Below are positions 1-8,176 of a stretch of 34,213 nt of DNA, piece by piece (the stretch's first letter is position 1; each line of letters opens with the position of its first letter). The DNA comes from Nostoc favosum CHAB5714 (GTDB lineage: Bacteria > Cyanobacteriota > Cyanobacteriia > Cyanobacteriales > Nostocaceae): contig NZ_JAIVFQ010000074.1 of assembly GCF_020829495.1 (NCBI RefSeq), positions 1-34,213 on the forward strand, in the 5' to 3' direction. The notes under the pieces were generated by a model. It saw only the letters and a list, made by a program, of their open reading frames with translations. It searched no databases and was not told where the DNA came from. The position numbers and the translations under genes were made by a program.

Positions 1-224
1 TGTCCCATTAATTCTGAGAGTTAAGAGAACGAACCGCAAAGGACGCAAAGAGCGCGAAGTATAAGAGGTAAAGAAGAGAAATTTAAAACTAATTCACCTA
101 TCAAAACTAATGGAACAGACTACTAGTTCAATAGTAGTAGGTATTGCTAGTTGCTCAAAGATGAGACTTATTATCCTGTAAGTTGGAAGTATCCGGCATC
201 TGCCCTCATGGAGAATTTGGCTTG

Positions 225-1973
225 ATGTTGCTTTGCCTGCGAATTGAAAACTTTGCCTTAATTGACCAACTGGAATTGGAATTTGGCGCGGGACTAAATG
301 TGTTAACAGGTGAAACCGGCGCTGGAAAATCAATTATCTTGGATGCCATTGATGCCGCTTTGGGCGGTAAAGTCTCTAGTCGAGTCATTCGCACGGGGAC
401 AAGTCGGGCGATGGTAGAAGCTACTTTCACCTCAAACGCCCCTCTAGCGGCTTGGTTAACCGAACAAGAAATAGATTTGCTTGATGAAAATTCCGTAGTC
501 ATTAGCCGAGAAATCACAGCTACTGCTAGTAATATCCGCAGTCGATCGCGGGTGAATGGCGTGTTGGTAAATCGGCAGATTATGGGAGGAATGCGCGATC
601 GCTTGGTGGAAATCACAGCCCAAGGTCAAACTGTACAAGTGGGACAATCTGCCCAAGTCCGCGACTGGTTGGATTTATATGGTGGTGACTCTCTGATGCA
701 GCAGCGTCATAAAGTCGCCACTAGCTTCAGTGCTTACCAACAGGCGCATTTAGCACTAGAAAAACGCCGGACATCAGAACGGGAACGGTTGCAACAACTC
801 GACTTGCTCACTTATCAAGTGCAAGAACTGGGAGCAGCCAATCTTAGCGAACCTAATGAATTGGAACAGTTGGGACAAGAACAAGAACGCCTAAATCATG
901 TCGTCGATTTGCAACAGATGAGTTACAAGGTTTATCAGGCTTTGTATCAAAACGATCATGAAACTCCCGCCGCAGCAGATTTATTGGGAGACAGTGAGGC
1001 AACATTAAATGACATGGTGGAATATGATACCCAACTGCAACCCTTATTAGAATTGGTGAGGGACGCACAAGCTGCGGTAATGGAAGTGGGAAGGCAGATT
1101 AATGCATACGGGGATGGCTTGGAAGCCGATCCGCACCGATTGGAAGAGGTGGAAGAACGAATTCAGGAATTAAAGCAAATTTGCCGCAAGTATGGGCCGA
1201 CACTTACAGAAGCGATCGCCTATTACCAACGTATCCAAGGGGAATTAGCCCAACTTAACGACAGCGAACAATCTATCGAAAGTCTAGAACAGCAAGAAAA
1301 GGCGTGTTTTGAGAAACTCACCCAAACAAGTAATCAGCTAACTCAATTGCGGAGTAAGGCGGCTGCTAATTTAGAATCACGTTTGATCGCTGAACTCAAG
1401 CCCCTAGCGATGGAAAAGGTGAAGTTTCTGGTTGAGATAGTGCCTGCTCCCCCAACTGCTATGGGAGCAGATAAAATTACCTTTATGTTTAGTTCCAACC
1501 CTGGAGAACCACTGCAACCTTTAACGGAAGTTGCCTCTGGCGGGGAAATGAGCCGCTTTTTACTGGCGCTGAAAGCTTGTTTTTCTCAGGTTGATGTGGC
1601 TGGGACAATGGTTTTTGATGAAATTGATGTCGGGGTTTCGGGAAGAGTCGCCCAAGCGATCGCTGAAAAATTACACCAGCTAAGTCAACGCAACCAAGTA
1701 TTATGTGTTACCCACCAGCCTTTAGTTGCAGCAATGGCTGATCGCCATTTCCGCGTAGATAAGCAAACTATCAATCAAGGCAAAGGTAAAAAAGCCAACA
1801 ATGACAACGCCGAGCAGCGTACTGTTGTCAGAGTTACTACCTTGGATAATTTAAATACTCGCCGGGAAGAACTAGCACAGTTAGCTGGTGGTAAATCTGC
1901 AAGTGACGCGATCGCTTTTGCCGAATCTCTGTTATTACAAGCTGCTAACCACCGTCAAAAAATTAAAAATTAA
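225..1973 (+). CDS. recN: DNA repair protein RecN
   Basis: SMC-like ATPase that acts in double-strand-break repair by recombination, in the cytoplasm. Seen: Walker A GETGAGKS at about residues 29-36 right after an RIENFALID start typical of RecN, a long glutamine/leucine/glutamate-rich central region consistent with coiled coil, then the ABC signature ASGGEMSR and Walker B VFDEIDVGVSG near residue 470, and a THQPLVAAMADRH switch region. The length of 582 aa fits the family. I chose the ATG at 225 because the Walker A spacing then matches other RecN proteins; an in-frame TTG at 183 would add 14 residues with no RecN character. A basic, low-complexity stretch (KGKGKKANNDN) sits near the C-terminus. 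No operon partner is visible downstream. Confidence 0.95.
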   Translation: MLLCLRIENFALIDQLELEFGAGLNVLTGETGAGKSIILDAIDAALGGKVSSRVIRTGTSRAMVEATFTSNAPLAAWLTEQEIDLLDENSVVISREITATASNIRSRSRVNGVLVNRQIMGGMRDRLVEITAQGQTVQVGQSAQVRDWLDLYGGDSLMQQRHKVATSFSAYQQAHLALEKRRTSERERLQQLDLLTYQVQELGAANLSEPNELEQLGQEQERLNHVVDLQQMSYKVYQALYQNDHETPAAADLLGDSEATLNDMVEYDTQLQPLLELVRDAQAAVMEVGRQINAYGDGLEADPHRLEEVEERIQELKQICRKYGPTLTEAIAYYQRIQGELAQLNDSEQSIESLEQQEKACFEKLTQTSNQLTQLRSKAAANLESRLIAELKPLAMEKVKFLVEIVPAPPTAMGADKITFMFSSNPGEPLQPLTEVASGGEMSRFLLALKACFSQVDVAGTMVFDEIDVGVSGRVAQAIAEKLHQLSQRNQVLCVTHQPLVAAMADRHFRVDKQTINQGKGKKANNDNAEQRTVVRVTTLDNLNTRREELAQLAGGKSASDAIAFAESLLLQAANHRQKIKN

Positions 1974-1990
1974 AGATAAATCTACACTTT

Positions 1991-2020
1991 GGTGCGTTAC
2001 GGACTCTGCCCTAACGCACC
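1991..2020. repeat. GGTGCGTTA hairpin after recN
   Basis: Inverted repeat GGTGCGTTA / TAACGCACC with a 12-nt loop, 18 bases after the recN stop. A T run follows only about 15 bases later, so it is a weak terminator candidate. The same stem sequence type recurs at about 32990-33023, so this is more likely a dispersed palindromic repeat. Confidence 0.6.
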
Positions 2021-2167
2021 CTACATATACCTAGATTTTTTCACGTAATCAAATCAGATTGCTTTAGGAGTAATCTGCTCATTGCTATTTTTTACTCATG
2101 ATGCCCATTTGTCAAGTCCGATTTATACCAATTTACATGATCTTACCCTTCAAATTGCATTAGTAAA

Positions 2168-2230
2168 AGTATCTAAAGATTTGACATAAGCATCTAAAGA
2201 TTTGGCACAAGCATCTAAAGATTTTTCATT
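2168..2230. repeat. Three direct 21-bp repeats upstream of the repeat-protein gene
   Basis: Three head-to-tail 21-bp units, each built around ATCTAAAGATTT, starting at 2168, 2189 and 2210. Each core holds the imperfect dyad ATCT-AA-AGAT. The 21-bp period places the cores on the same face of the helix. They lie about 220 bp upstream of the start at 2452. They could be regulator binding sites or a simple tandem repeat; the sequence does not decide. Confidence 0.6.
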
Positions 2231-2435
2231 GTAAAAATAAATTAACTTTTTTATATTTAATGACATAACCAGCGTAAATTGCAGGTTTCTTTTAGTCAGT
2301 AATCTTCATAAAAACACTCTGTAATTTAGTCAGAAAGCTCAATATTAGCAATTAAAAAAACAATAAGAAAGCTACAAAGAAAGCTTAATTGTGCTTTTTT
2401 GACATTGATAAATGAAGCAAAATTTATATCCTAAT

Positions 2436-2441
2436 AGGAGG
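2436..2441 (+). promoter_or_regulatory. Strong Shine-Dalgarno site AGGAGG
   Basis: Perfect AGGAGG 10 bases before the ATG at 2452. Most genes in this window have weak or no such site, so it marks the start and suggests high translation. Confidence 0.85.
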
Positions 2442-2451
2442 ATTAACTCTA

Positions 2452-2844
2452 ATGGCATCTAATACAAATTCTGTTCCTGGTAACCCCGTTAATGGTGGTG
2501 GTCAGGCTAGCAACCCCAGCGATCCTTTCGCACCTGGAGGAGCTTTTGGCATCCCAACGGCTGAGAGCTTCGATTTTGATAAGTATGGAATTCCAAAAGA
2601 AGGCAGCTTCGATTCCGCTAAGTATGGAATTCCACAAGAAGGCAGCTTCGATTCCGCTAAGTATGGAATTCCACAAGAAGGCAGCTTTAGTTTGGGTAGC
2701 TCTGGCATCCCAACGGCTGGCAACTTCGACTTTGCTAAGTATGGAATTCCACAAGAAGGCAGCTTCGACTTTTCTAAGTATGGAATTCCACAAGGAGGCA
2801 ATATACCATTTGGTACTGGTGACGGCGGTTTCCCAATTGCTTAG
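2452..2844 (+). CDS. Small protein of seven 13-residue GIP repeats, function unknown
   Basis: I do not recognise the family. The 130-aa product has a Gly/Asn/Pro/Ser-rich head (about residues 1-30) followed by seven tandem 13-residue units of the form KYGIPQEGSFDxA, in which Gly-Ile-Pro is invariant and one or two aromatic residues recur; it ends in GDGGFPIA. There is no cysteine, signal peptide or membrane segment, so it is probably cytoplasmic and largely disordered, unless exported by an unrecognised route. It is very likely expressed: a perfect AGGAGG (2436-2441) lies 10 bases before the ATG and a terminator hairpin follows the stop. The 39-bp DNA units keep several other frames open (including an antisense one), but only this frame has the ribosome binding site. 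It stands alone, with no same-strand partner. Confidence 0.8.
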   Translation: MASNTNSVPGNPVNGGGQASNPSDPFAPGGAFGIPTAESFDFDKYGIPKEGSFDSAKYGIPQEGSFDSAKYGIPQEGSFSLGSSGIPTAGNFDFAKYGIPQEGSFDFSKYGIPQGGNIPFGTGDGGFPIA

Positions 2845-2872
2845 TGCCAGCATAACTTTAAAGGCGAATTGA

Positions 2873-2905
2873 AGTTAGAAATTATCCCAAAATTCTAGCT
2901 TTTTC
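2873..2905 (+). terminator. Terminator of the 13-residue-repeat gene
   Basis: Stem AGTTAGAA / TTCTAGCT (one G-U pair) with a 12-nt loop, followed by TTTTTCT, about 30 bases after the stop codon. Confidence 0.6.
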
Positions 2906-3020
2906 TACCTTCTAATTACACGATGTGCGATCGCTAAACAAAAATCCCACCTGATGCAAAAGCTAACATGTTCTGATTGTTATCTCTTGCTGGGGTGGGA
3001 TAAATATTATCTATGGAATA

Positions 3021-3169
3021 ATATCATGTCTGCTTGATTACTTATTAAACCCGAATCACCCCACCCCGCCAAAGCTACGCTTTGTCTCCCCTCCCCGCAA
3101 GCGGGGAGGGGATTAAGGGGTGGGGTGCAATGACTGTGGGAATCATAACTAATTATGCGGACATGATAT
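3021..3169. mobile_element. 149-bp MITE-like element
   Basis: The ends are inverted repeats (ATATCATGTCTGC at the left, GCGGACATGATAT at the right; about 17 of 20 outer bases match). The interior is a C-rich/G-rich palindromic core around CCCCTCCCCGCAAGCGGGGAGG. No coding capacity. Typical of short non-autonomous repeats in Nostoc-type genomes. Confidence 0.65.
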
Positions 3170-3171
3170 AA

Positions 3172-3219
3172 ATGGTAGTAGCTATGACTTTCTCATCTGA
3201 TACTACCATTTTTATTTTT
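3172..3219 (+). terminator. Rho-independent terminator
   Basis: Perfect 9-bp stem ATGGTAGTA / TACTACCAT with a 20-nt loop followed by TTTTTATTTTT. It abuts the right end of the MITE-like element and may once have closed the repeat-protein transcript. It faces the convergent MFS gene. Confidence 0.65.
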
Positions 3220-3276
3220 ACAGCAGTTTGCAAGTAACTGAGGTACAAAATGCAGGAATTCAAATCAGACATAATT

Positions 3277-4545
3277 CTATTTATACTCCTGCAAAGCCCC
3301 TAACTTACGAATTCCTGGCCAAATCATTGCCGTAGCAATCACCACTACAATTGTGCCAATTCCACCACCGACAACGGAAATCACTGGGCCAAATAAAGCA
3401 GCAGTCAAGCCGGACTCAAAGCCCCCTAATTCATTCGAGGCACTAATAAATACGCTATTAATAGCAGCAACCCGACCACGCAAATGATCCGGTGTTCTGA
3501 TTTGAACTAATGTATGGCGAATCACAACGCTAATACTATCTAGTGCGCCACCAAGGATCAGCATCAACATAGACAGCCAAAAGGAACGAGAAAGTCCAAA
3601 GATAATTGTTACAACTCCAAAGCCAACCACTGACCACAATAAGGCTGGGCCTGCTTTGCGTAACGGTGGTAAATACGCCAGGGTGATAGCCATAGTCAAA
3701 GCACCGATGGAATGAGCTGCTTGTAGATATCCCAACTCTACTGGCCCCACATGTAAAATATCTTTGGCAAAGATCGGAAGGAGCGCGATCGCACCACCTA
3801 ACAATACAGCAAACATATCCAATGTAATCGCTGCTAAAATTAACTGATTCTGCCAAACAAACTTAGCACCAGCTGCAAGTGCTTTGAATGAGATTGGCTC
3901 GGTTGAGCGAATACTTTTTTGCTCTTTGATCGCCAGCGTTAAAATAAAACACAGTAAAGCTGCGATCGCTGCTAACACATACACTCCTGTAGCACTTCCT
4001 AGTAGCGCAATCCCAAATCCTCCGAAGGCTGGGCCGATAACTGCGGCTAACTGAAAGCTACTACTATTCCAGGTGGCTGCATTCGTAAACGCACTAACAG
4101 GTATCAACTGCCACATCAGAGCATCACTGGCAGGTTTAAGAAATGCCCTAGCGACACCTGTTAATACCAAACAGGCGTAAATTAGAAAAATTGCCCCTTG
4201 AGTATAAGAAAGTACCCCTAAAGCTAGGGAGCAGAGAGCTAGCAACATTACCGAGAGTAACATGGTCACTTTGCGCTCGCGGCGATCGGCAACATCTCCA
4301 GCAATTAAGGTGAGAATAATCATCGGTAGGACTTGCGCCAGTCCTACACCACCTAAAGCGATCGCTGAGTTCGTCCGCTCATAGAGTTCCCAGCCAATCG
4401 CTACAGTTTGCATTTGCGACCCCACGAACAGCACCAGCCGTCCAATGGTAAATAGCCGATAGTCTCGAAACTTAAAGGCTGCAAAGGGATCGTGCTGTGC
4501 AACCTCAGAGTTATGGGGATTTGAATTCTGTTTTCTCGAAGACAT
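3277..4545 (-). CDS. MFS exporter, EntS/MFS_3 type
   Basis: Inner-membrane proton-driven efflux protein of the major facilitator superfamily. The 422 aa contain about 12 hydrophobic segments. The start region FRDYRLFTIGRLVLFVGSQMQTVAIGWELYERTNSAIALG and the loop GDVADRRERKVTMLLS are typical of the MFS_3/enterobactin-exporter-like branch. The start ATG (4545) lies inside the marR end: the two genes overlap by 35 bp, so they are almost certainly translated from one mRNA. It is the last gene of a four-gene minus-strand operon with an ABC exporter and MarR regulator, which suggests drug or metabolite efflux. The substrate cannot be read from the sequence. Confidence 0.88.
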   Translation of the reverse strand: MSSRKQNSNPHNSEVAQHDPFAAFKFRDYRLFTIGRLVLFVGSQMQTVAIGWELYERTNSAIALGGVGLAQVLPMIILTLIAGDVADRRERKVTMLLSVMLLALCSLALGVLSYTQGAIFLIYACLVLTGVARAFLKPASDALMWQLIPVSAFTNAATWNSSSFQLAAVIGPAFGGFGIALLGSATGVYVLAAIAALLCFILTLAIKEQKSIRSTEPISFKALAAGAKFVWQNQLILAAITLDMFAVLLGGAIALLPIFAKDILHVGPVELGYLQAAHSIGALTMAITLAYLPPLRKAGPALLWSVVGFGVVTIIFGLSRSFWLSMLMLILGGALDSISVVIRHTLVQIRTPDHLRGRVAAINSVFISASNELGGFESGLTAALFGPVISVVGGGIGTIVVVIATAMIWPGIRKLGALQEYK

Positions 4546-4984
4546 TTTTTAGTAGAGTTAAGCCTTCTTCAATGTTGGAAATTTGGTCTTCTGTAAGACC
4601 TTTCAGCAGATCAGTAATATGAGCGCGAGTTTGATCTTGGGATTGTTTGAGATGGTGTTTTCCATCTTCAGTTAAATTGAGCAGCACCCGCCGCCGTTCT
4701 TGAGGATGAGCGCAGCGTTTCACGAAGTCGCGTTGTACTAAGCGTTCTATGGTTGCTGATGCCGTGGCAGAGGTGACACCTAAATGCTCTGCTAAGTCAG
4801 ATAATGAAGCACCAGGATTTCGGTTGATAAATGCTAGCGATCGCAATTGAGGTATAGATAAAAAAGCGGCACTATGGGCACGCATATCCGCTCGGATAAA
4901 CCGCATCACTAATGGAACTGTTTCCATTACTCTAGCGGCACATTCTTCGGAAGTTGCACCTTGATTAGGTTTATCCAAGGTCAT
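4511..4984 (-). CDS. MarR-family transcriptional regulator
   Basis: Winged-helix DNA-binding regulator, 157 aa. Seen: the MarR core from about residue 45 (IPQLRSLAFINRNPGASLSDLAEHLGVTSATASATIERLVQRDFVKR), the wing with RRRVLLNLTEDG, and a C-terminal helix for dimerisation. A good AGGAG site precedes the ATG at 4984. It lies 19 bp after the ABC permease gene and overlaps the MFS gene, so it is expressed with both efflux systems and probably represses its own operon (see the palindrome at 6689-6703), with an effector relieving repression. The effector is unknown. Confidence 0.9.
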   Translation of the reverse strand: MTLDKPNQGATSEECAARVMETVPLVMRFIRADMRAHSAAFLSIPQLRSLAFINRNPGASLSDLAEHLGVTSATASATIERLVQRDFVKRCAHPQERRRVLLNLTEDGKHHLKQSQDQTRAHITDLLKGLTEDQISNIEEGLTLLKNVFEKTEFKSP

Positions 4985-5003
4985 GGGCTTGTTGTTCTCC
5001 TAG

Positions 5004-5858
5004 TTACATGGCCACCCGTGGATAAAGTTTTCCACCAATAATGGCCAAAATTATTAATGTTAATAAGAGAATTGTACAATCCAGACCAAAGCCATAGATG
5101 CTAGTGCCGTTTAACAGCATGGTGCTACGTAAACCGTCAACCTCATAAGTCAAGGGATTTAAATGGGAAATGAACTTTAACCAACTGGGCATCAACGAGA
5201 TCGGATAGATGGCATTGCTAGCAAAAAATAACGGCATGGTTAACAATTGTCCAATACCCGTCATCCTTTCTCGGCTTTTCACCAAACAGCCAATAATTAA
5301 TGAAAAAATACAAAATGTTCCCGCCCCCAGCATGACCAGCAGTAGTACTTGGAGAATAGCTAAGGGATGAAGATTTAGTTTGACACCTAATAAAAATGAC
5401 AATCCGTAAATAAATATCACCTGAGATAAGCACCGTACCCCACATGCTAGACCTTTGCCCAACACCATCGCTACACGGGGTGTTGGACTAGCTAAAAATT
5501 TATGTACAATCCCTAAATCTCGCTCCCAGATTAGCGTCATTCCACCACTAAAAATTGCCACAAACAAAATACTCTGAGCCAAGATGCCAGCAGAAATGAA
5601 GTCCAAATAGGGTAAGTTTCCTGTGGGAATCGCGCGAGTGCGGGAGAAAACTTGTCCAAAGATTAGGAGCCATAATGCTGGTTGCACAGCTCGAACTATT
5701 AAATCAGTGGGATCGTGGCGGAGTTTACGTATTTCTAATTCTGCGATCGCCAGGGTTTTTGTAACTAACTCTTTAATTGCAGAGATCAAATTTACTCGGA
5801 CAGTGGGTGGTGTTTTAACCCAACCGTTGAGCAGTACGTCTGGTTCTTGCTGTGTCAC
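5004..5858 (-). CDS. ABC-2 type exporter permease (DrrB-like)
   Basis: Membrane subunit of an ABC exporter, 284 aa with about six hydrophobic segments and the ABC-2 pattern (RAVQPALWLLIFGQVFSR, then FISAGILAQSILFVAIFSGGMTLIWERDLG and the LASPTPRVAMVLGK loop, the usual ATPase contact). It starts with GTG (5858) inside the end of the ATPase gene, a 44-bp overlap, which indicates translational coupling. With the ATPase it forms a daunorubicin-resistance-type (DrrAB) exporter. The cargo is not known. Confidence 0.88.
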   Translation of the reverse strand: MTQQEPDVLLNGWVKTPPTVRVNLISAIKELVTKTLAIAELEIRKLRHDPTDLIVRAVQPALWLLIFGQVFSRTRAIPTGNLPYLDFISAGILAQSILFVAIFSGGMTLIWERDLGIVHKFLASPTPRVAMVLGKGLACGVRCLSQVIFIYGLSFLLGVKLNLHPLAILQVLLLVMLGAGTFCIFSLIIGCLVKSRERMTGIGQLLTMPLFFASNAIYPISLMPSWLKFISHLNPLTYEVDGLRSTMLLNGTSIYGFGLDCTILLLTLIILAIIGGKLYPRVAM

Positions 5859-6666
5859 GGTAATTGACTCCTGATGTTAACTGGTCGCCTGTATAGTGAA
5901 TAAAGACATCATCCAAAGTTGCATTTGGGTTATCTAAAGAAGCTTTTAAATCACTCGGTGTACCTGTGGTAACGACTTCACCTTGCTGCATAATCGCCAC
6001 TCGGTTACATAAGCTATCCGCTTCTTCTAAAAAGTGGGTTGTTAAAAATATAGTTGTGCCGTAATCAGCACAGAGTTGTAGTACAAGCTGCCATACTTGA
6101 GTTCGAGCGATGGGATCTAGTCCGACAGTCGGCTCATCAAGAAACAAAATTTGGGGTTGATGTAGAACTGATATGCCAATTTCCAGCTTGCGGATCATCC
6201 CACCAGAGTAGTTTCGTACCAAGCGTTTCGCCGCATCTTGCAAACCCATGTATTCTAGAATTTCATAGATGCGGCGATCGCGTCCTTTGGCAGGTATTCC
6301 ATACAGCTTGGCGAAGATTAAGAGATTTTCGTAACCCGTGAGACTACCATCAGCAGACAGCGCCTGGGGGACATAGCCGATAGCCCGTCTCACAGAATTA
6401 GATTCACGAGTCACGTCATAGCCAGCTAAGGTTGCTTTCCCTGCACTGATAGGCAGTAAGGTTGTCAACATCTTAAGAACTGTACTTTTCCCTGCGCCAT
6501 TGGGGCCAAGCAGTCCAAATACTTCGCCCTGTTCCACAGATATGCTCAGGTTATTAACTGCGGTTAACTTCCCAAAACGGCGTGTGAGTCCCTGAGTTTC
6601 CAAAATCAACGGTTTTGGTTCTTCTTGAGGTTGCGATCGATTTATTTTTCCCGTCAGTATTGTCAC
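5815..6666 (-). CDS. ABC exporter ATPase (DrrA-like)
   Basis: Cytoplasmic ATPase partner of the overlapping permease, 283 aa. Walker A GPNGAGKST (54-62), signature YSGGM (153-157), Walker B ILFLDEP (173-179) and H-loop LTTHFLEEAD with His211 are all intact. The GTG at 6666 is the only upstream start before the conserved LETQGLTRRFGKLTAVNN. First gene of the efflux operon. The closest well-known family is the DrrA/CcmA-like drug or polyketide exporter ATPases. Confidence 0.9.
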   Translation of the reverse strand: MTILTGKINRSQPQEEPKPLILETQGLTRRFGKLTAVNNLSISVEQGEVFGLLGPNGAGKSTVLKMLTTLLPISAGKATLAGYDVTRESNSVRRAIGYVPQALSADGSLTGYENLLIFAKLYGIPAKGRDRRIYEILEYMGLQDAAKRLVRNYSGGMIRKLEIGISVLHQPQILFLDEPTVGLDPIARTQVWQLVLQLCADYGTTIFLTTHFLEEADSLCNRVAIMQQGEVVTTGTPSDLKASLDNPNATLDDVFIHYTGDQLTSGVNYRDTARTRRTAQRLG

Positions 6667-6684
6667 AAGTTTGATGCACCAGAT

Positions 6685-6715
6685 TATTTAGTTAAGCTAA
6701 CTATTAGCTTCTCAA
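6685..6715 (-). promoter_or_regulatory. Efflux-operon promoter with candidate MarR operator
   Basis: Reading the minus strand, TTGAGA (6715-6710) and TAAATA (6690-6685) are separated by 19 bp. A 15-bp dyad, TAGTTA-AGC-TAACTA (6689-6703), fills much of that spacer. A repressor bound there would block RNA polymerase, which fits autoregulation by the MarR protein encoded three genes down. Confidence 0.5.
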
Positions 6716-6757
6716 TAGATTTGTCTGAAGTCAATACCTACTCTAAAAATAAAAATT

Positions 6758-7105
6758 ATGTCTAATTCAGCCAATCTTATCCCAAATGCAGAAAATGCAG
6801 TCGTTGATATTCGTAAACTGCGTGACTACTGTCTTAATTCAGAGCATGATAAAGGAAAAGATAAAGCCCGTTTGTTTTCATCAATCTTGGGTATAACAGC
6901 AGACAATGCTGAAGAATTGCGCCACATTCTTTTAGAAATAGTCAAAACTCAAGAAGTTCGTTTGGGACGACGTGATGAATTTGGACAACGTTACATACTA
7001 GATTTCACGCTCAAATGGCAAAATAAAAGTACGACCATTCGCAGTGCTTGGATTATCGAAGAAGGTTCTGATGTCCCAAGATTAACAACCTGCTATCCTC
7101 TGTAA
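6758..7105 (+). CDS. DUF6883 domain protein
   Basis: 115-aa cytoplasmic protein matching the DUF6883 pattern as I know it: IPNAENAVVDIRKLRDYCLNxxHxxGKxKARLF in the first half, then ILGITADNAEELRHILLEI and a C-terminal strand region. The biochemical function of this family is not established. It is followed after 19 bp by a DUF4926 protein, a pairing common in cyanobacteria and reminiscent of a toxin-antitoxin or immunity pair; that role is inference. It is divergent from the efflux operon. Confidence 0.75.
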   Translation: MSNSANLIPNAENAVVDIRKLRDYCLNSEHDKGKDKARLFSSILGITADNAEELRHILLEIVKTQEVRLGRRDEFGQRYILDFTLKWQNKSTTIRSAWIIEEGSDVPRLTTCYPL

Positions 7106-7124
7106 TATCTGGAAGTGATACAAG

Positions 7125-7373
7125 ATGAATAAAAGTACAATCAAGTTGCTGGATGTAGTAGCACTGATAGTTGATTTACCTGAATACAACCTGTACCGTG
7201 GTCAAGTTGGCACAGTAGTAGAATTATTAGCTGGTGGTGCTGCATTTGAGGTTGAATTTAGCGATCGCAATGGACGCACTTATGAATCTGTCGGTTTACG
7301 CCCAGAGCAAATTATGGTGTTACATTTTGAGCCAGCATCCCCTGATTCAGTCCCAGAAATGGTGTCAGCGTAA
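7125..7373 (+). CDS. DUF4926 domain protein
   Basis: 82-aa protein whose core (VVALIVDLPEYNLYRGQVGTVVELL, FEVEFSDRNGRTYE, LRPEQIMVL) is the DUF4926 pattern: a small beta-rich fold in which a Gly-Thr-Val turn follows a 'damage/arrest' strand. It probably forms an operon with the preceding DUF6883 gene. Function unknown; a partner or antidote role is only inference. Confidence 0.8.
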   Translation: MNKSTIKLLDVVALIVDLPEYNLYRGQVGTVVELLAGGAAFEVEFSDRNGRTYESVGLRPEQIMVLHFEPASPDSVPEMVSA

Positions 7374-7514
7374 TCGGTATAAAAACGCAGATGCTAATGA
7401 GATTTATGATGGGCTACCCTGACGCACATAAACATAGAGAATCTGGCGATCGCTTATTGTATATTGTAATTTTAAGAGCCATACCAAGATAGATAGAAAG
7501 TAGAGAGCGAAATA

Positions 7515-7769
7515 ATGCTAAAAACATTCAGAGCTTGGTTGAAAGGAAGTAGTTTAGAGTGGATTGATGATGTACCTACATTGGGAGAGCAACAAATCCC
7601 AGTTCATGTTACATTGCTGGAAAATGAATCAGTCATAGATAAACAAGCACGGGGACGAAGAATGGCTGAAATATTAGAAAAACTTGCTATGAGTCAAGCT
7701 TTGACTGATGTTGATCCAGTTATTTGGCAGCAAGAAACTCGTCAAGACCGTTCACTTCCGGGACGATAA
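7515..7769 (+). CDS. Antitoxin-like partner of PIN toxin
   Basis: 84-aa, charged protein with no recognised DNA-binding motif at the sequence level; the C-terminal half (GRRMAEILEKLAMSQALTDVDPVIWQQETRQDR) looks like the toxin-wrapping tail of VapB-type antitoxins in cyanobacteria. It ends 3 bp before the PIN-domain gene, the usual order of a VapBC module. The call rests mainly on that context. Confidence 0.7.
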   Translation: MLKTFRAWLKGSSLEWIDDVPTLGEQQIPVHVTLLENESVIDKQARGRRMAEILEKLAMSQALTDVDPVIWQQETRQDRSLPGR

Positions 7770-7772
7770 AAC

Positions 7773-8150
7773 GTGCTGCTTGATAGCAATATTATTATAT
7801 ATTCTGCTCAACCAGAAAACGCCCAATTGAGAGAGTTAATTGCTGAATATGCACCTGCGGTATCAGCACTCAGTTATTTGGAAGTGTTAGGCTATCATCT
7901 GCTTAAAGAGGAACAACGTCAGTATTTTGAGGAGTTTTTTCAAGTTGCTCAGGTTTTACCAATCTCTCAAGATGTGTTAAATCAAGCGGTAATTCTGCGA
8001 CAACAGAAACGAATGACTTTAGGTGATGCAATTATTGCCGGCACTGCTTTGGTGTATGGACTAACTTTGATAACAAGAAATACAGATGATTTCCGTTGGA
8101 TTACACAGGTGAGATTGTGGAATCCGTTTGAGTCTGATAAACCCAGTTAA
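7773..8150 (+). CDS. VapC-type PIN-domain ribonuclease toxin
   Basis: 125-aa PIN domain. The acidic active-site residues are present: Asp4 in MLLDSNIIIYS, Glu in SALSYLEVLGYH, Asp in MTLGDAIIAGTAL and the terminal Asn/Asp of TRNTDDF. Such enzymes cleave RNA (often tRNA) when the antitoxin is lost. Start is GTG, 3 bp after the antitoxin stop, so translation is probably coupled. Length is typical for VapC. Confidence 0.88.
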   Translation: MLLDSNIIIYSAQPENAQLRELIAEYAPAVSALSYLEVLGYHLLKEEQRQYFEEFFQVAQVLPISQDVLNQAVILRQQKRMTLGDAIIAGTALVYGLTLITRNTDDFRWITQVRLWNPFESDKPS

Positions 8151-8176
8151 GAGAAAAGTGCGACGCCGATAGCGAA

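Noticed and set aside
1..182. Minus-strand frame and repeat-like sequence before recN
   Set aside because: Contains CGCAAAGGACGCAAAGAGCGC, a common dispersed motif; no gene or clear element boundary can be supported at the window edge.
2449..2853. Antisense frame over the 13-residue-repeat gene
   Set aside because: Open because of the 39-bp repeat; no ribosome binding site and Trp/Cys-containing odd composition.
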